This document shows, one piece after another, positions 18,189 through 25,515 of a DNA stretch of 45,701 nt. Within the stretch, counting starts at the first letter, position 1, and each line of letters begins with the position of its first letter. A program made the translations under genes and the position numbers. Origin of the DNA: Verrucomicrobiales bacterium (GTDB taxonomy: Bacteria > Verrucomicrobiota > Verrucomicrobiia > Limisphaerales > JAQGOV01); assembly GCA_028293425.1 (NCBI GenBank), contig JAQGOV010000105.1, positions 1-45,701 of the forward strand. The letters are read 5' to 3'. The notes beneath the pieces were generated by a model. It searched no databases and was not told the DNA's origin. It saw only the letters and a list, made by a program, of their open reading frames with translations.

Positions 18189-19001
18189 TCAATCCGCGTC
18201 GATGACTCGCATCCGGTAAAACCGCCCACCGGTTGATGGTATAAAGGGCAAGTCGAACTGGACTTCACCAGTCAAGGCTGTGTTCGTGCGCAAGGGAGCC
18301 CAGTTTGACAGGTTTGTCGATACGTCCAGAACGTGCAAGTAGCCGGATTCACTTAAGGCTGTTAGATGGACAAAATTTTCGTTAATGGTCGGAGTTTTCA
18401 GGCGTGGTCGCATGGGAACCTGACGAGTAAAAGCAGCATGCAAACTTGCGCCGAAAACGATATCAGTGCTGTCCGTTGCGTGCTGGTGAACTTCAACGGC
18501 CAAGACATTGTCACCCACTACCAGGTTGGTGTTTGGCAGCTTGATGACATCGAAATTCGTAGCGTTGTCCACGGTGCGTTCCGCGAGGGTGGCGTAGAAC
18601 ACGGGACCATTAGACATGCCGATCCGAGCGGCTTCCATCCCATTTATATAGAACACCGCTCCATCATCAATCAGGTTCGAAGAGGTCAGCACCACTGCAT
18701 TCGCATTACTGGGCATTTGAAAGTGGGTTCGAAAATAGAACGTCGTCTGCCGAGGGTTGGTGAAGGCGAGAGGAGTGTGCTTTGCGGCCGGCAGGCTTGC
18801 TGTCTCAATGTAGAAGAGACCTCGTCCGCTGGCCCATGCAGCATCATTGTAATTAGTCGTACGCCAGGAGGTGCCAAGATCAATCCCTGCCTGGTTGTAT
18901 TTCCATTGATTCGTAAGGTTCAACAGTTCCAACACGCCAACCATAGGTAAATCCAAGTTCAAGTGAACGAATATATCCGTGTCAGCCGTCAAATTCGTCA
19001 C
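18189..19001 (-). CDS. C-terminal part of a frameshifted secreted protein (galactose-binding-like domain)
   Basis: The ORF starts at a GTG that overlaps the TGA of the upstream ORF, but this is very probably not a real start. Adding one base to the run at 19021-19022 joins the frames to read 'TKLGYASLPVVTNLTADTD', a natural continuation of the carboxypeptidase-regulatory-like domain upstream. This part holds a beta-sandwich of the 'WKYNQAGIDLGTSWRTTNYNDAAWASG' type, seen in many secreted PVC proteins, with 'GAVFYINGMEAAR' and 'NVLAVEVHQ'. It ends in 'GGRFYRMRV', a common Verrucomicrobia tail. Function is unknown, presumably extracellular binding. Confidence 0.7.
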   Translation of the reverse strand: MTNLTADTDIFVHLNLDLPMVGVLELLNLTNQWKYNQAGIDLGTSWRTTNYNDAAWASGRGLFYIETASLPAAKHTPLAFTNPRQTTFYFRTHFQMPSNANAVVLTSSNLIDDGAVFYINGMEAARIGMSNGPVFYATLAERTVDNATNFDVIKLPNTNLVVGDNVLAVEVHQHATDSTDIVFGASLHAAFTRQVPMRPRLKTPTINENFVHLTALSESGYLHVLDVSTNLSNWAPLRTNTALTGEVQFDLPFIPSTGGRFYRMRVIDAD

Positions 19002-19897
19002 AACTGGCAGGCTGGCATAGCCAGTTTGGTTGCCCGGATGAGCACGGTGCCCGCGGGTACGCCGGTCAGCGTGTAAGCCCCGTTCGCATCCGTGAACCCT
19101 TTCACGCCGCTACTGGTGGTGACGACCGCATGCGGCACCGTGTGATTTAGACTATCCAACACCAAGCCGCTGACCGCGCCGGTAAACGAGAATTGATGGG
19201 GATTGATCAGGAGTTTCACGAAATCAATCGCATAGCCATCTCCAGCTCCGGTTGTGACGTCATCGACATTCAGGCTTAGCGTCCCGCTTTGTACCAGTGC
19301 GAGAAAGTTGCTCGGAATGGCCACTGTTATCATACGCCCGATGGGCCCTGTTTGAATCAATGAATTGATGACCTCCTCCAGGAACGGAGCGCGAACATCA
19401 TTGATCAGCACACGATAATTCGCGCGCCAAACCGGAGCTTGAAAATCATCTACAAAAATTTGGAAGGCCGCGGTGTTCACCGGAATGCTTGGCAGCCCGT
19501 AGGTGAGCATCAGCGTCTCTACATCGTTGGACGGTCGGGATGTAGTTAGGGTGTAATTATCCGCCCCGGCAGGTGGAGAATTGCTGTAGCTGGTCACTAC
19601 CATAATCCGGTCAGTGCCAGCCGGCTCCCCGGGCGGATTGGTAGGTGGATGCGCATGAACAGGAGTAGAGCGGCCGGAAAAAGGATTAAACCCGGAAGGC
19701 CAGCCGAAACCCAGGTTATCAATGTCCCCCACGCGCACCATCAGATCAGCCTCCGGGGTGTTCGTCATTGCCAGGCTTTTGGCAGCCCAATTACCATCCT
19801 GAGGTGTCACTTGGGCCAGGAGAGGGCTAGAAAAGCAAATTGCCTGAAGCAGAATCGAACAAAGGCAGAACCGCACCTGTTCTTGGAAAATTGCCAT
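18998..19897 (-). CDS. N-terminal part of the frameshifted secreted protein (carboxypeptidase regulatory-like domain)
   Basis: The ORF begins with a signal peptide ('LCSILLQAICFSSPLLAQ') and a ~190-residue region of unknown fold with 'VRVGDIDNLGFGWPSGFNPF', which resembles secreted calcium- or sugar-associated domains of PVC bacteria. A carboxypeptidase regulatory-like beta-sandwich follows ('FTGAVSGLVLDSLNHTVPHAVVTTSSGVKGFTDANGAYTLTGVPAGTVLIRATK'). The last few residues 'LAMPACQL' do not fit that domain and come from the frameshift. With the downstream ORF it would make one protein of about 570 residues. Either the gene is broken or the base is missing by sequencing error. Confidence 0.72.
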   Translation of the reverse strand: MAIFQEQVRFCLCSILLQAICFSSPLLAQVTPQDGNWAAKSLAMTNTPEADLMVRVGDIDNLGFGWPSGFNPFSGRSTPVHAHPPTNPPGEPAGTDRIMVVTSYSNSPPAGADNYTLTTSRPSNDVETLMLTYGLPSIPVNTAAFQIFVDDFQAPVWRANYRVLINDVRAPFLEEVINSLIQTGPIGRMITVAIPSNFLALVQSGTLSLNVDDVTTGAGDGYAIDFVKLLINPHQFSFTGAVSGLVLDSLNHTVPHAVVTTSSGVKGFTDANGAYTLTGVPAGTVLIRATKLAMPACQL

Positions 19898-20215
19898 GTC
19901 ATGCCATGGTGCCTTTTTCTCAACATTTTACAAGGCGGAAGGGGCTGCAGCGCCGTATACATTTACCTGTATGGTTGCCAAAGAGGCGTTGTGATGAAAC
20001 GATCACGAACAAGTGAAAACAGAAACGTCGCAAGCGATGCTTTCGACAAAGCCATCCCAACCATGAACACGGTCTTGCCATCTCTGCCGCAACCTTCCGT
20101 GATTGCGCTCATCCTTTTTGCCTTCCTCCTTTCGCCGGAGGCTGAGGTTTTATCGGCTCCACTTTCAGAGAGTGTTGGGGGAGCGCCGACCATCCAACTG
20201 CAGCCCGCTTTGCTT
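19898..20215. other. Intergenic region with a possible gene remnant on the plus strand
   Basis: The 318 bp between the RCC1 gene and the frameshifted gene hold no complete gene I accept. On the plus strand an ATG at 20062 opens 'MNTVLPSLPQPSVIALILFAFLLSPEAEVLSAPL', which looks like a signal peptide and a few mature residues. The frame then runs into the 3' end of the RCC1 gene on the other strand. It may be the head of a lost secreted-protein gene. No convincing terminator is seen. Confidence 0.35.
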
Positions 20216-22177
20216 TTAACGGACTACTCCTCTGTAAAATTTGTAGCTGCCGGGCGTGGGATCGGAAAAATAATTCGTAATTTGCCCGCTGGTAAAATTG
20301 GTCAGTGTCGCCCAGTCGACCAAATTCGGGGAAGTTTCGATTGAATAACTTTCCCCAGCCTCACCGATCAACGTCATTGAATTGCTGGTTCCAAGTGGAT
20401 CCGTGCCCCCAATACGGAACGGAGCGGCCACTATAGCCATCGTTCGGACCCCACCGGCAGCGATTGCGACCACTCGATTTAACCCGGGCGGGACATTCGT
20501 CTGCCCATATTGATTCTGCCCCCATGCCACTACGGTCCCATCGCGCTTCAGGGCTACACTGTGATTGTCTCCGGCCGCTATGGCTGTTACCCCGCTTAAG
20601 CCGGCAGGAACGTTGGTTTGCCCAAAGTCATTTCGTCCCCAAGCCACCACGGTTCCATTCAATTTCAGCGCAAGGCCGTGATATTTCCCGCCTGCAAGAG
20701 TTTTCACGTTGCTCAAATCGGGAGGGGGGCGCAACTCCTCGCCGTTCGTATCGCCCCAGTATACCACCGTGCCGTCGGCCTTCAGCCCCATGGAATAACG
20801 CTCCGTTATGGCCATGGCAACAATTTGGTTCAATCCCTGGGGTAGTGGTTCTCCGCCACCGGTATAACCCCAAGCCGCCAAGGTGCCATCCGCCTTCAGC
20901 GCCAGACTGTAGTAGGCGCCCGCAGCAATCGAAATTACATTGGTCAAGCCGGAAGGCACCGTTGCTTGACTTGATCCATCATAACCCCAGGCGAACACTG
21001 TTCCGTTGCTTCTGAGAGCCAGGCTATGAGACTCACCCGCGGCGACAGCCATCACATTGCTGAGGCCAGGTGGCGATGTTACAGGCCCTGCAGCACTTTG
21101 GCCCCATGCTTCAACTGTGCCATTGCGCCTGAGCGCTACGCGGTGACGAGAGCCCGTAGCCAGTGCTGACACGTCTCTCAAACGGCCTGGGACCAGACTC
21201 TGCCCGTAGCCATTGTTGCCCCAGGCCACGATGCTTCCGTTGGACTTAAGGGCCAGGCTAGCCTCAAAGCCGGCCGAGATCGCCACTACATTGCTGAGGC
21301 CCACCGGGACGGCGGTTAGGCTTTTATCATCTCCTCCCCAGCCGACCACAGTGCCGTCGCTCTTTAATGCCAGGCTGTGCAGCCAGCCTGCCGCTATAGC
21401 GACGACCCCGGTGAGTCCATTGGGAACGGTGCTTTCGCCGGAATAGTTTCCGCCCCACGCAACCACTGTTCCATCACGCCGAAGCGCCAGGTTGTGATAA
21501 CCACCAGCCGCAATGGCGATTACGTCTTGCAAGTTGCTTGGGGTATTCGTTTGCCCCTCGCCAAATTTGCCCCAGCCAACGACGGTTCCGTCCTCTTTAA
21601 GGGCGAGGCTGTGGAAGTAGCCTGCCGCGATCGCTTTCACCGCTGTTAGATCTGCAGGCACATTGGTTTGTTGATAGTCATTCATCCCCCATGAGATGAC
21701 GGTTCCGTCGTTTCTGAGGGCCAGACTGTGCCTGTTCGCCGAGATAGTTACCACTTTGGACAGGCCGGCCGGAATGTTTGTCCTCCCACGGTCATTCGAC
21801 CCCCATGCAGTCACCGTTCCATCTTTTTTCAAAATGAGGTTATACGTATCGCCGGCTGAGATAGTAGCCACATTGTCCAAGCCGGCTGGAATCAGACAAT
21901 CCCCAGCCATGTCGAACCCCCACGCCATTACGGTGCCGTTGGTGGTTATTGTCAAATTGTGATACTCTCCCGCGGCAATTGCGCTAAAGCGAACGTTCGC
22001 CTCCGCATATGGCAGGATGAACTCCCCCCACTCCACCACCGTGCCCGCCGGAGCAGCCGCTGTAGTCATTGCACTGAAGGCGTTTATCAATACCAGCACG
22101 AAGAGGGACGAGCGCGCATGCGCTCTGACAGTATTGAGAATGAAGGTTACCCCTGGACGTTTATAGTTATAAGTCAT
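20216..22177 (-). CDS. Exported RCC1-repeat beta-propeller protein
   Basis: The protein consists of 13 complete RCC1-like repeats of about 38-40 residues plus a partial fourteenth. The consensus is 'VAIAAGxxHSLALKxDGTVVAWGxNxxGQTNVPxGLxxV'. Fourteen units would suit two seven-bladed propellers. An N-terminal segment 'SLFVLVLINAFSAMTTAAAPAG' is a likely signal peptide. The tail 'SYSIETSPNLVDWATLTNF...FYRGVV' recurs in secreted Verrucomicrobia proteins. I chose the ATG at 22177; the track begins at a GTG four codons earlier. Bacterial RCC1 proteins of this kind are surface or periplasmic binding proteins of unknown ligand, and the eukaryotic Ran-GEF role should not be transferred. Confidence 0.88.
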   Translation of the reverse strand: MTYNYKRPGVTFILNTVRAHARSSLFVLVLINAFSAMTTAAAPAGTVVEWGEFILPYAEANVRFSAIAAGEYHNLTITTNGTVMAWGFDMAGDCLIPAGLDNVATISAGDTYNLILKKDGTVTAWGSNDRGRTNIPAGLSKVVTISANRHSLALRNDGTVISWGMNDYQQTNVPADLTAVKAIAAGYFHSLALKEDGTVVGWGKFGEGQTNTPSNLQDVIAIAAGGYHNLALRRDGTVVAWGGNYSGESTVPNGLTGVVAIAAGWLHSLALKSDGTVVGWGGDDKSLTAVPVGLSNVVAISAGFEASLALKSNGSIVAWGNNGYGQSLVPGRLRDVSALATGSRHRVALRRNGTVEAWGQSAAGPVTSPPGLSNVMAVAAGESHSLALRSNGTVFAWGYDGSSQATVPSGLTNVISIAAGAYYSLALKADGTLAAWGYTGGGEPLPQGLNQIVAMAITERYSMGLKADGTVVYWGDTNGEELRPPPDLSNVKTLAGGKYHGLALKLNGTVVAWGRNDFGQTNVPAGLSGVTAIAAGDNHSVALKRDGTVVAWGQNQYGQTNVPPGLNRVVAIAAGGVRTMAIVAAPFRIGGTDPLGTSNSMTLIGEAGESYSIETSPNLVDWATLTNFTSGQITNYFSDPTPGSYKFYRGVVR

Positions 22178-22189
22178 ATCCCCACGCAC

Positions 22190-22835
22190 TTATTGCACCA
22201 GCTTGCTTTTGTCGGATTGGACGCAAGATAAGATGAAATATCGACTTTGCAAGAGCCGAACAGGAAATCTTGGAGCAGAACGCAAGGTCTTGAGATCGGA
22301 TGGTAAGCGAAACTTATTTCTTGGTCCTTGATCCGAACAGCACCTTAAGCAGTTCCCGACCTCATTGAGATATGCCGTTACAAAGTGGTCGATGTAGCTG
22401 CCGAACTGAATCGTTGGACCACCTCCTTTTATACCTATCTGATTATCCGACCATCCACCACCCCGGCGCCCAAGCAGCGCAATTGGGTTCGGGGAAAGCT
22501 TCTCTCCATTTCTGTCCTTTTCCTTACCCTGCGTATAGTCCTAATCCTTTGCTGCCCGACTTCCTTTTGAGCGCTTTGAGATCTACCATCTTCTCCATGG
22601 AAGGTTGCAGGGCTGGTCAGGGAGGAATAATGAAGATTGCGGAAGGTGACGGAAAATTGGAGAAGGTTTAGAAGATTTTTCTTCGAAATGAAGGTTGCAG
22701 AAGGCTCTAACCTTCAATCACCCTCAACCAGCTTGGGTCACCGGATCGAAATGAAACCCACCCCGCCAAGCACAACATGCCTATTCCCCCCTGCGCAACC
22801 TTCCCAATCCAACTCTTAGTTGCTACGTTGCAGCG
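22190..22835. other. Gene-free stretch upstream of thiD
   Basis: About 650 bp without a credible gene. The ORFs in the track here have random composition. The right half contains several GAAGGTT/GGAAGGT-like words and an 8-bp perfect hairpin TGAAGGTT-12 nt-AACCTTCA (22689-22716). I looked for a TPP riboswitch before thiD and saw none of its conserved stretches. Confidence 0.5.
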
Positions 22836-23696
22836 ATGTTGAAACGGAAAACAATTACGTGCGCGTTGACCATTGCCGGCTCGGACAGCGGCGGCGGTGC
22901 TGGAATTCAGGCGGACTTGAAGACATTTGCAGCGATCGGCGTTCACGGAACGAGCGTGCTGACTTGTATCACGGCCCAGAATCCTCGCAGGGTAATTGGA
23001 GTCCAGGAAATCACTCCCAAGCTTGTGCGGCAGCAACTGGAAGCTGTCTTTGAAGCCTTGCCACCTCATGCGATTAAAACCGGAATGCTTTTTTCCAAGC
23101 GAATCATCCAGGAAGTGACTCGGTTCCTGAGAACCTTGAAGAAAGCGCCACCGTTGATCGTTGATCCAGTAATGATGTCCACCAGTGGGAGCCTTCTACT
23201 GCAAAGGAATGCGATCAAGGCTCTGACACACGAACTGTTCCGGCTGGCAGCGCTGATCACCCCCAATATCCCGGAGGCAGAAGCCCTCGGCGCGCCAATT
23301 GTCCGGGATCCGGAGGATCTGCGAATCGCTGTTCGACACCTGCACGACCTTTTCGGTTGCGCGGTTTTGCTCAAAGGAGGGCACCTGGGCAAAACCAAGG
23401 AATCAGTGGACATTTTTTATGACGGAAAAACAGAACTCCTTCTCAGCGCACCACGCATACAAAAAGTGAAAAACCATGGAACCGGTTGCACCTATTCGGC
23501 GGCCATTACCGGTTATATGGCAAACGGAGATTGCTTGGAATCCGCGGTGGAACGCGGGAAGGATTTCGTAACTCATGCCATCGCGGGCTCTGTTCGGGTG
23601 GCACAGCAGGACTTGCTGAGTTGGGTGGAAAGCGCAGACACCAGATCAGGCGTCAAACACTCATCAGCCCCGCATTCCTGCGCGCATTGCGGTTAG
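22836..23696 (+). CDS. thiD: Hydroxymethylpyrimidine/phosphomethylpyrimidine kinase
   Basis: A 286-residue ribokinase-fold enzyme. Diagnostic segments are 'TIAGSDSGGGAGIQADLKTF' near the N-terminus, 'ITAQNPRRVIGV', 'AIKTGMLFS', 'VDPVMMSTSG', 'ITPNIPEAEAL', 'VLLKGGHL' and the anion-hole/catalytic 'NHGTGCTYSAAI'. ThiD phosphorylates HMP and HMP-phosphate to supply the pyrimidine half of thiamine, in the cytoplasm. Length is slightly above the usual ~265, with a non-conserved tail ending 'HSCAHCG'. No other thiamine gene is adjacent, so it may serve salvage. It converges on the next gene. Confidence 0.95.
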   Translation: MLKRKTITCALTIAGSDSGGGAGIQADLKTFAAIGVHGTSVLTCITAQNPRRVIGVQEITPKLVRQQLEAVFEALPPHAIKTGMLFSKRIIQEVTRFLRTLKKAPPLIVDPVMMSTSGSLLLQRNAIKALTHELFRLAALITPNIPEAEALGAPIVRDPEDLRIAVRHLHDLFGCAVLLKGGHLGKTKESVDIFYDGKTELLLSAPRIQKVKNHGTGCTYSAAITGYMANGDCLESAVERGKDFVTHAIAGSVRVAQQDLLSWVESADTRSGVKHSSAPHSCAHCG

Positions 23697-23747
23697 AAGT
23701 GTTCTCGTCTTCATCCGCAATCTGTGGCTTAAGTGCCACCAACTGGT

Positions 23748-23790
23748 CTGTAAAAGAAAATTGCCGATGGCTGGGTCGCCACCGGCAATT
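23748..23790 (-). terminator. Intrinsic terminator of the TIM-barrel gene
   Basis: A hairpin with arms AATTGCCG/CGGCAATT, one mismatch, then TGGC/GCCA and a 6-base loop lies 20 bp past the minus-strand stop. On the minus strand it is followed by TTTTCTTTTAC. This is a convincing Rho-independent terminator. On the plus strand no T-tract follows, so it serves mainly the minus-strand gene. Confidence 0.8.
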
Positions 23791-23810
23791 CTTAATCAAA
23801 TCGTGATAGC

Positions 23811-24686
23811 TTACTTCGTCGGCTTGAACTCACGAACGAACGTAATGCACTTGGTGATCTCCGGAACGGATGTGGTCCAGTTGTGCTCGTATTCCACCGA
23901 GATATTGCCTTTGAAGCCCTGGGAATAGAGCTCGTTCAGAATAGCTGGAACGTCTGAAACGCCTTCGCCATACGGCACATCATGGGCGTTTCCCTTGTCG
24001 AATTCATTCAAGTCCTTAAGATGGCTGCTGATGATGCGCCCCTTCAGGATCCTGAGGCATTCCACCGGCTTCAGCCCGGAGCGCACCCAGTGACCAGTGT
24101 CAGCACAGGCCCCAATTCGTTTGTCACGGTCCTTGGTGACCTCGATAATGTAGTTCGGGTCCCACATGCGGTATTTGGGATTGTTCGCCTGCTTGGGATG
24201 ATCATGGAACCCGACCATCACATCGTATTCCTTTACCATTTTTTCAATCGTATCGATTGCATCCGTGGATTCGGTGGTCACAGCGCGCAAACCGAGTTTC
24301 TTGGCGAATTGAAAAACCTTGCGTGCCTCGGCCTCGTCCTTGGGGATGCCGACCACGCCGTAATTCACGGCTTTGATTTTGTGCAAGTCGAGCTTCGCTT
24401 TGACCTTGGCGATCGTTTCATCCGAGGCATTGTGGTCCCACTTCACTTTGGGCTCATCCTTGCTTAAAGGCTGGCCTGGGTAAAACTCAATGACCTTGCC
24501 GCCCGTTTCAGCCGTCTTTTCGATGGCTTCATAAACAGTGTAGTGGTTGAAAGAGTAAGCCTGGCAGCCGATGAAAAATTCCCCGTTCTTGTATTGTTTG
24601 GGGATTTTGACTTCGGCCTGGGCCTGAATGGTAATTGCGGCGGCCAGTCCGGCCACCAAACCTAGTAGATGATTGATTTTGATCAT
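23811..24686 (-). CDS. Exported sugar phosphate isomerase/epimerase-like protein (xylose isomerase-like TIM barrel)
   Basis: A 291-residue AP-endonuclease-2/xylose-isomerase-like TIM barrel. Metal-ligand positions are visible as 'VIEFYPGQ', 'TTESTDAID', 'MVGFHDHPKQ', 'GACADTGHW', 'SSHLKDLNEF' and 'ISVEYEHNW', the usual order of Glu, Asp/His and His/Glu ligands along the barrel. A signal peptide 'LLGLVAGLAAAITIQAQAE' indicates export, as in many PVC members of this superfamily. The reaction is probably an isomerisation, epimerisation or 3-keto-sugar step, but the substrate is not predictable. It stands as a single gene with its own terminator. Confidence 0.86.
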   Translation of the reverse strand: MIKINHLLGLVAGLAAAITIQAQAEVKIPKQYKNGEFFIGCQAYSFNHYTVYEAIEKTAETGGKVIEFYPGQPLSKDEPKVKWDHNASDETIAKVKAKLDLHKIKAVNYGVVGIPKDEAEARKVFQFAKKLGLRAVTTESTDAIDTIEKMVKEYDVMVGFHDHPKQANNPKYRMWDPNYIIEVTKDRDKRIGACADTGHWVRSGLKPVECLRILKGRIISSHLKDLNEFDKGNAHDVPYGEGVSDVPAILNELYSQGFKGNISVEYEHNWTTSVPEITKCITFVREFKPTK

Positions 24687-24830
24687 GACGTAATTAGGGT
24701 TAAAAGACTGGTTCGCCCAGCACCTTATTCATTGTGTAGCCGAAGATTAGAGGGTCCCAAGGAAGGGATCAAGCCTTGGAAAGAGAGCAACCAATGCACC
24801 ATTACCCGTGACGCTTTACGCTTCGACCCA

Positions 24831-25199
24831 TCAGGTCGGATTCGCATAGACGCTATCGGATTCTTTCTTCGTAAATAGCGCCATGAAGAAGATCAACAAA
24901 CCGCAAACCAGGTGAGGAATCCATGTGATTTTGTAGAACCCAAGCACCCAAGGCGAGACAGCCAGGAAAATCCCAATGATATAATCAAAAACCAGGTGTG
25001 CCCGCATGGAGATGAGCTTGACAAGGCTCGTTTCGTTCCGGCTAGCGAATGCGAGAAAGAGAATGGCGACGCCAAAATGACGCGGGACCCACTGCACTTG
25101 TTCGGTATGAAACAAATCCATCAAGTCGGGAGCAACCAGCAGAAAGAAACCAATCACATAATCCGATAACCCATGAACCCAGGTTGGTATGACTCTCAT
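24831..25199 (-). CDS. SPW-repeat small membrane protein
   Basis: The product, 122 residues from the chosen ATG, has four hydrophobic helices. It begins 'WVHGLSDYVIGFFLLVAPDL' and contains 'FDYIIGIFLAVSPWVLGF', the SPW-type repeat with its Ser-Pro-Trp. The C-terminus is short and charged. The track ORF is longer (157 aa), but its first 35 residues are Arg-rich and unlike the family, so the ATG at 25199 is preferred. Function of SPW proteins is unknown; they are inner-membrane proteins, often near stress genes. It is divergent from the debranching enzyme gene. Confidence 0.75.
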   Translation of the reverse strand: MRVIPTWVHGLSDYVIGFFLLVAPDLMDLFHTEQVQWVPRHFGVAILFLAFASRNETSLVKLISMRAHLVFDYIIGIFLAVSPWVLGFYKITWIPHLVCGLLIFFMALFTKKESDSVYANPT

Positions 25200-25515
25200 G
25201 GAACAAGGTAAAGCGCGGCTTACCCGCGCCCTATGGGGAAAAATCCTCCGCACCACCATCCGGCAGCCCACCGCTAGCCAAACGAGAGCAAAAACGGGTC
25301 CCAAATTCTGAGCTCAACAAATGCTCCGACCCCGGAACGATGAAGGCCGCTCCAATTATCGGGCTTTTCAAGAAATTCCCAGTCAGAAAAGTGCCCGGAA
25401 ATTGAATGTTTTCACTCCCCAAGCCTATAGAGATGTTGCAATCCTTTGGAGGGTTGGGGAATCTGTGCCGATAAACTTGCAAGACAGCAGGTTTGGTCTG
25501 CTTTTCGATTTAACG
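25200..25515. other. Divergent intergenic region, SPW gene and debranching enzyme gene
   Basis: The track extends both flanking genes into this 316-bp stretch, but the translated extensions are low in family-like features. I therefore read it as the shared upstream region. No clear -35/-10 pair or Shine-Dalgarno sequence stands out for either gene. Confidence 0.4.

Noticed and set aside
22372-22819. Plus-strand ORFs of 60-99 residues before thiD
   Set aside because: No family-like sequence, no ribosome-binding site, composition of random translation.
22190-22835. TPP riboswitch upstream of thiD
   Set aside because: None of the conserved TPP riboswitch stretches could be found on the plus strand.
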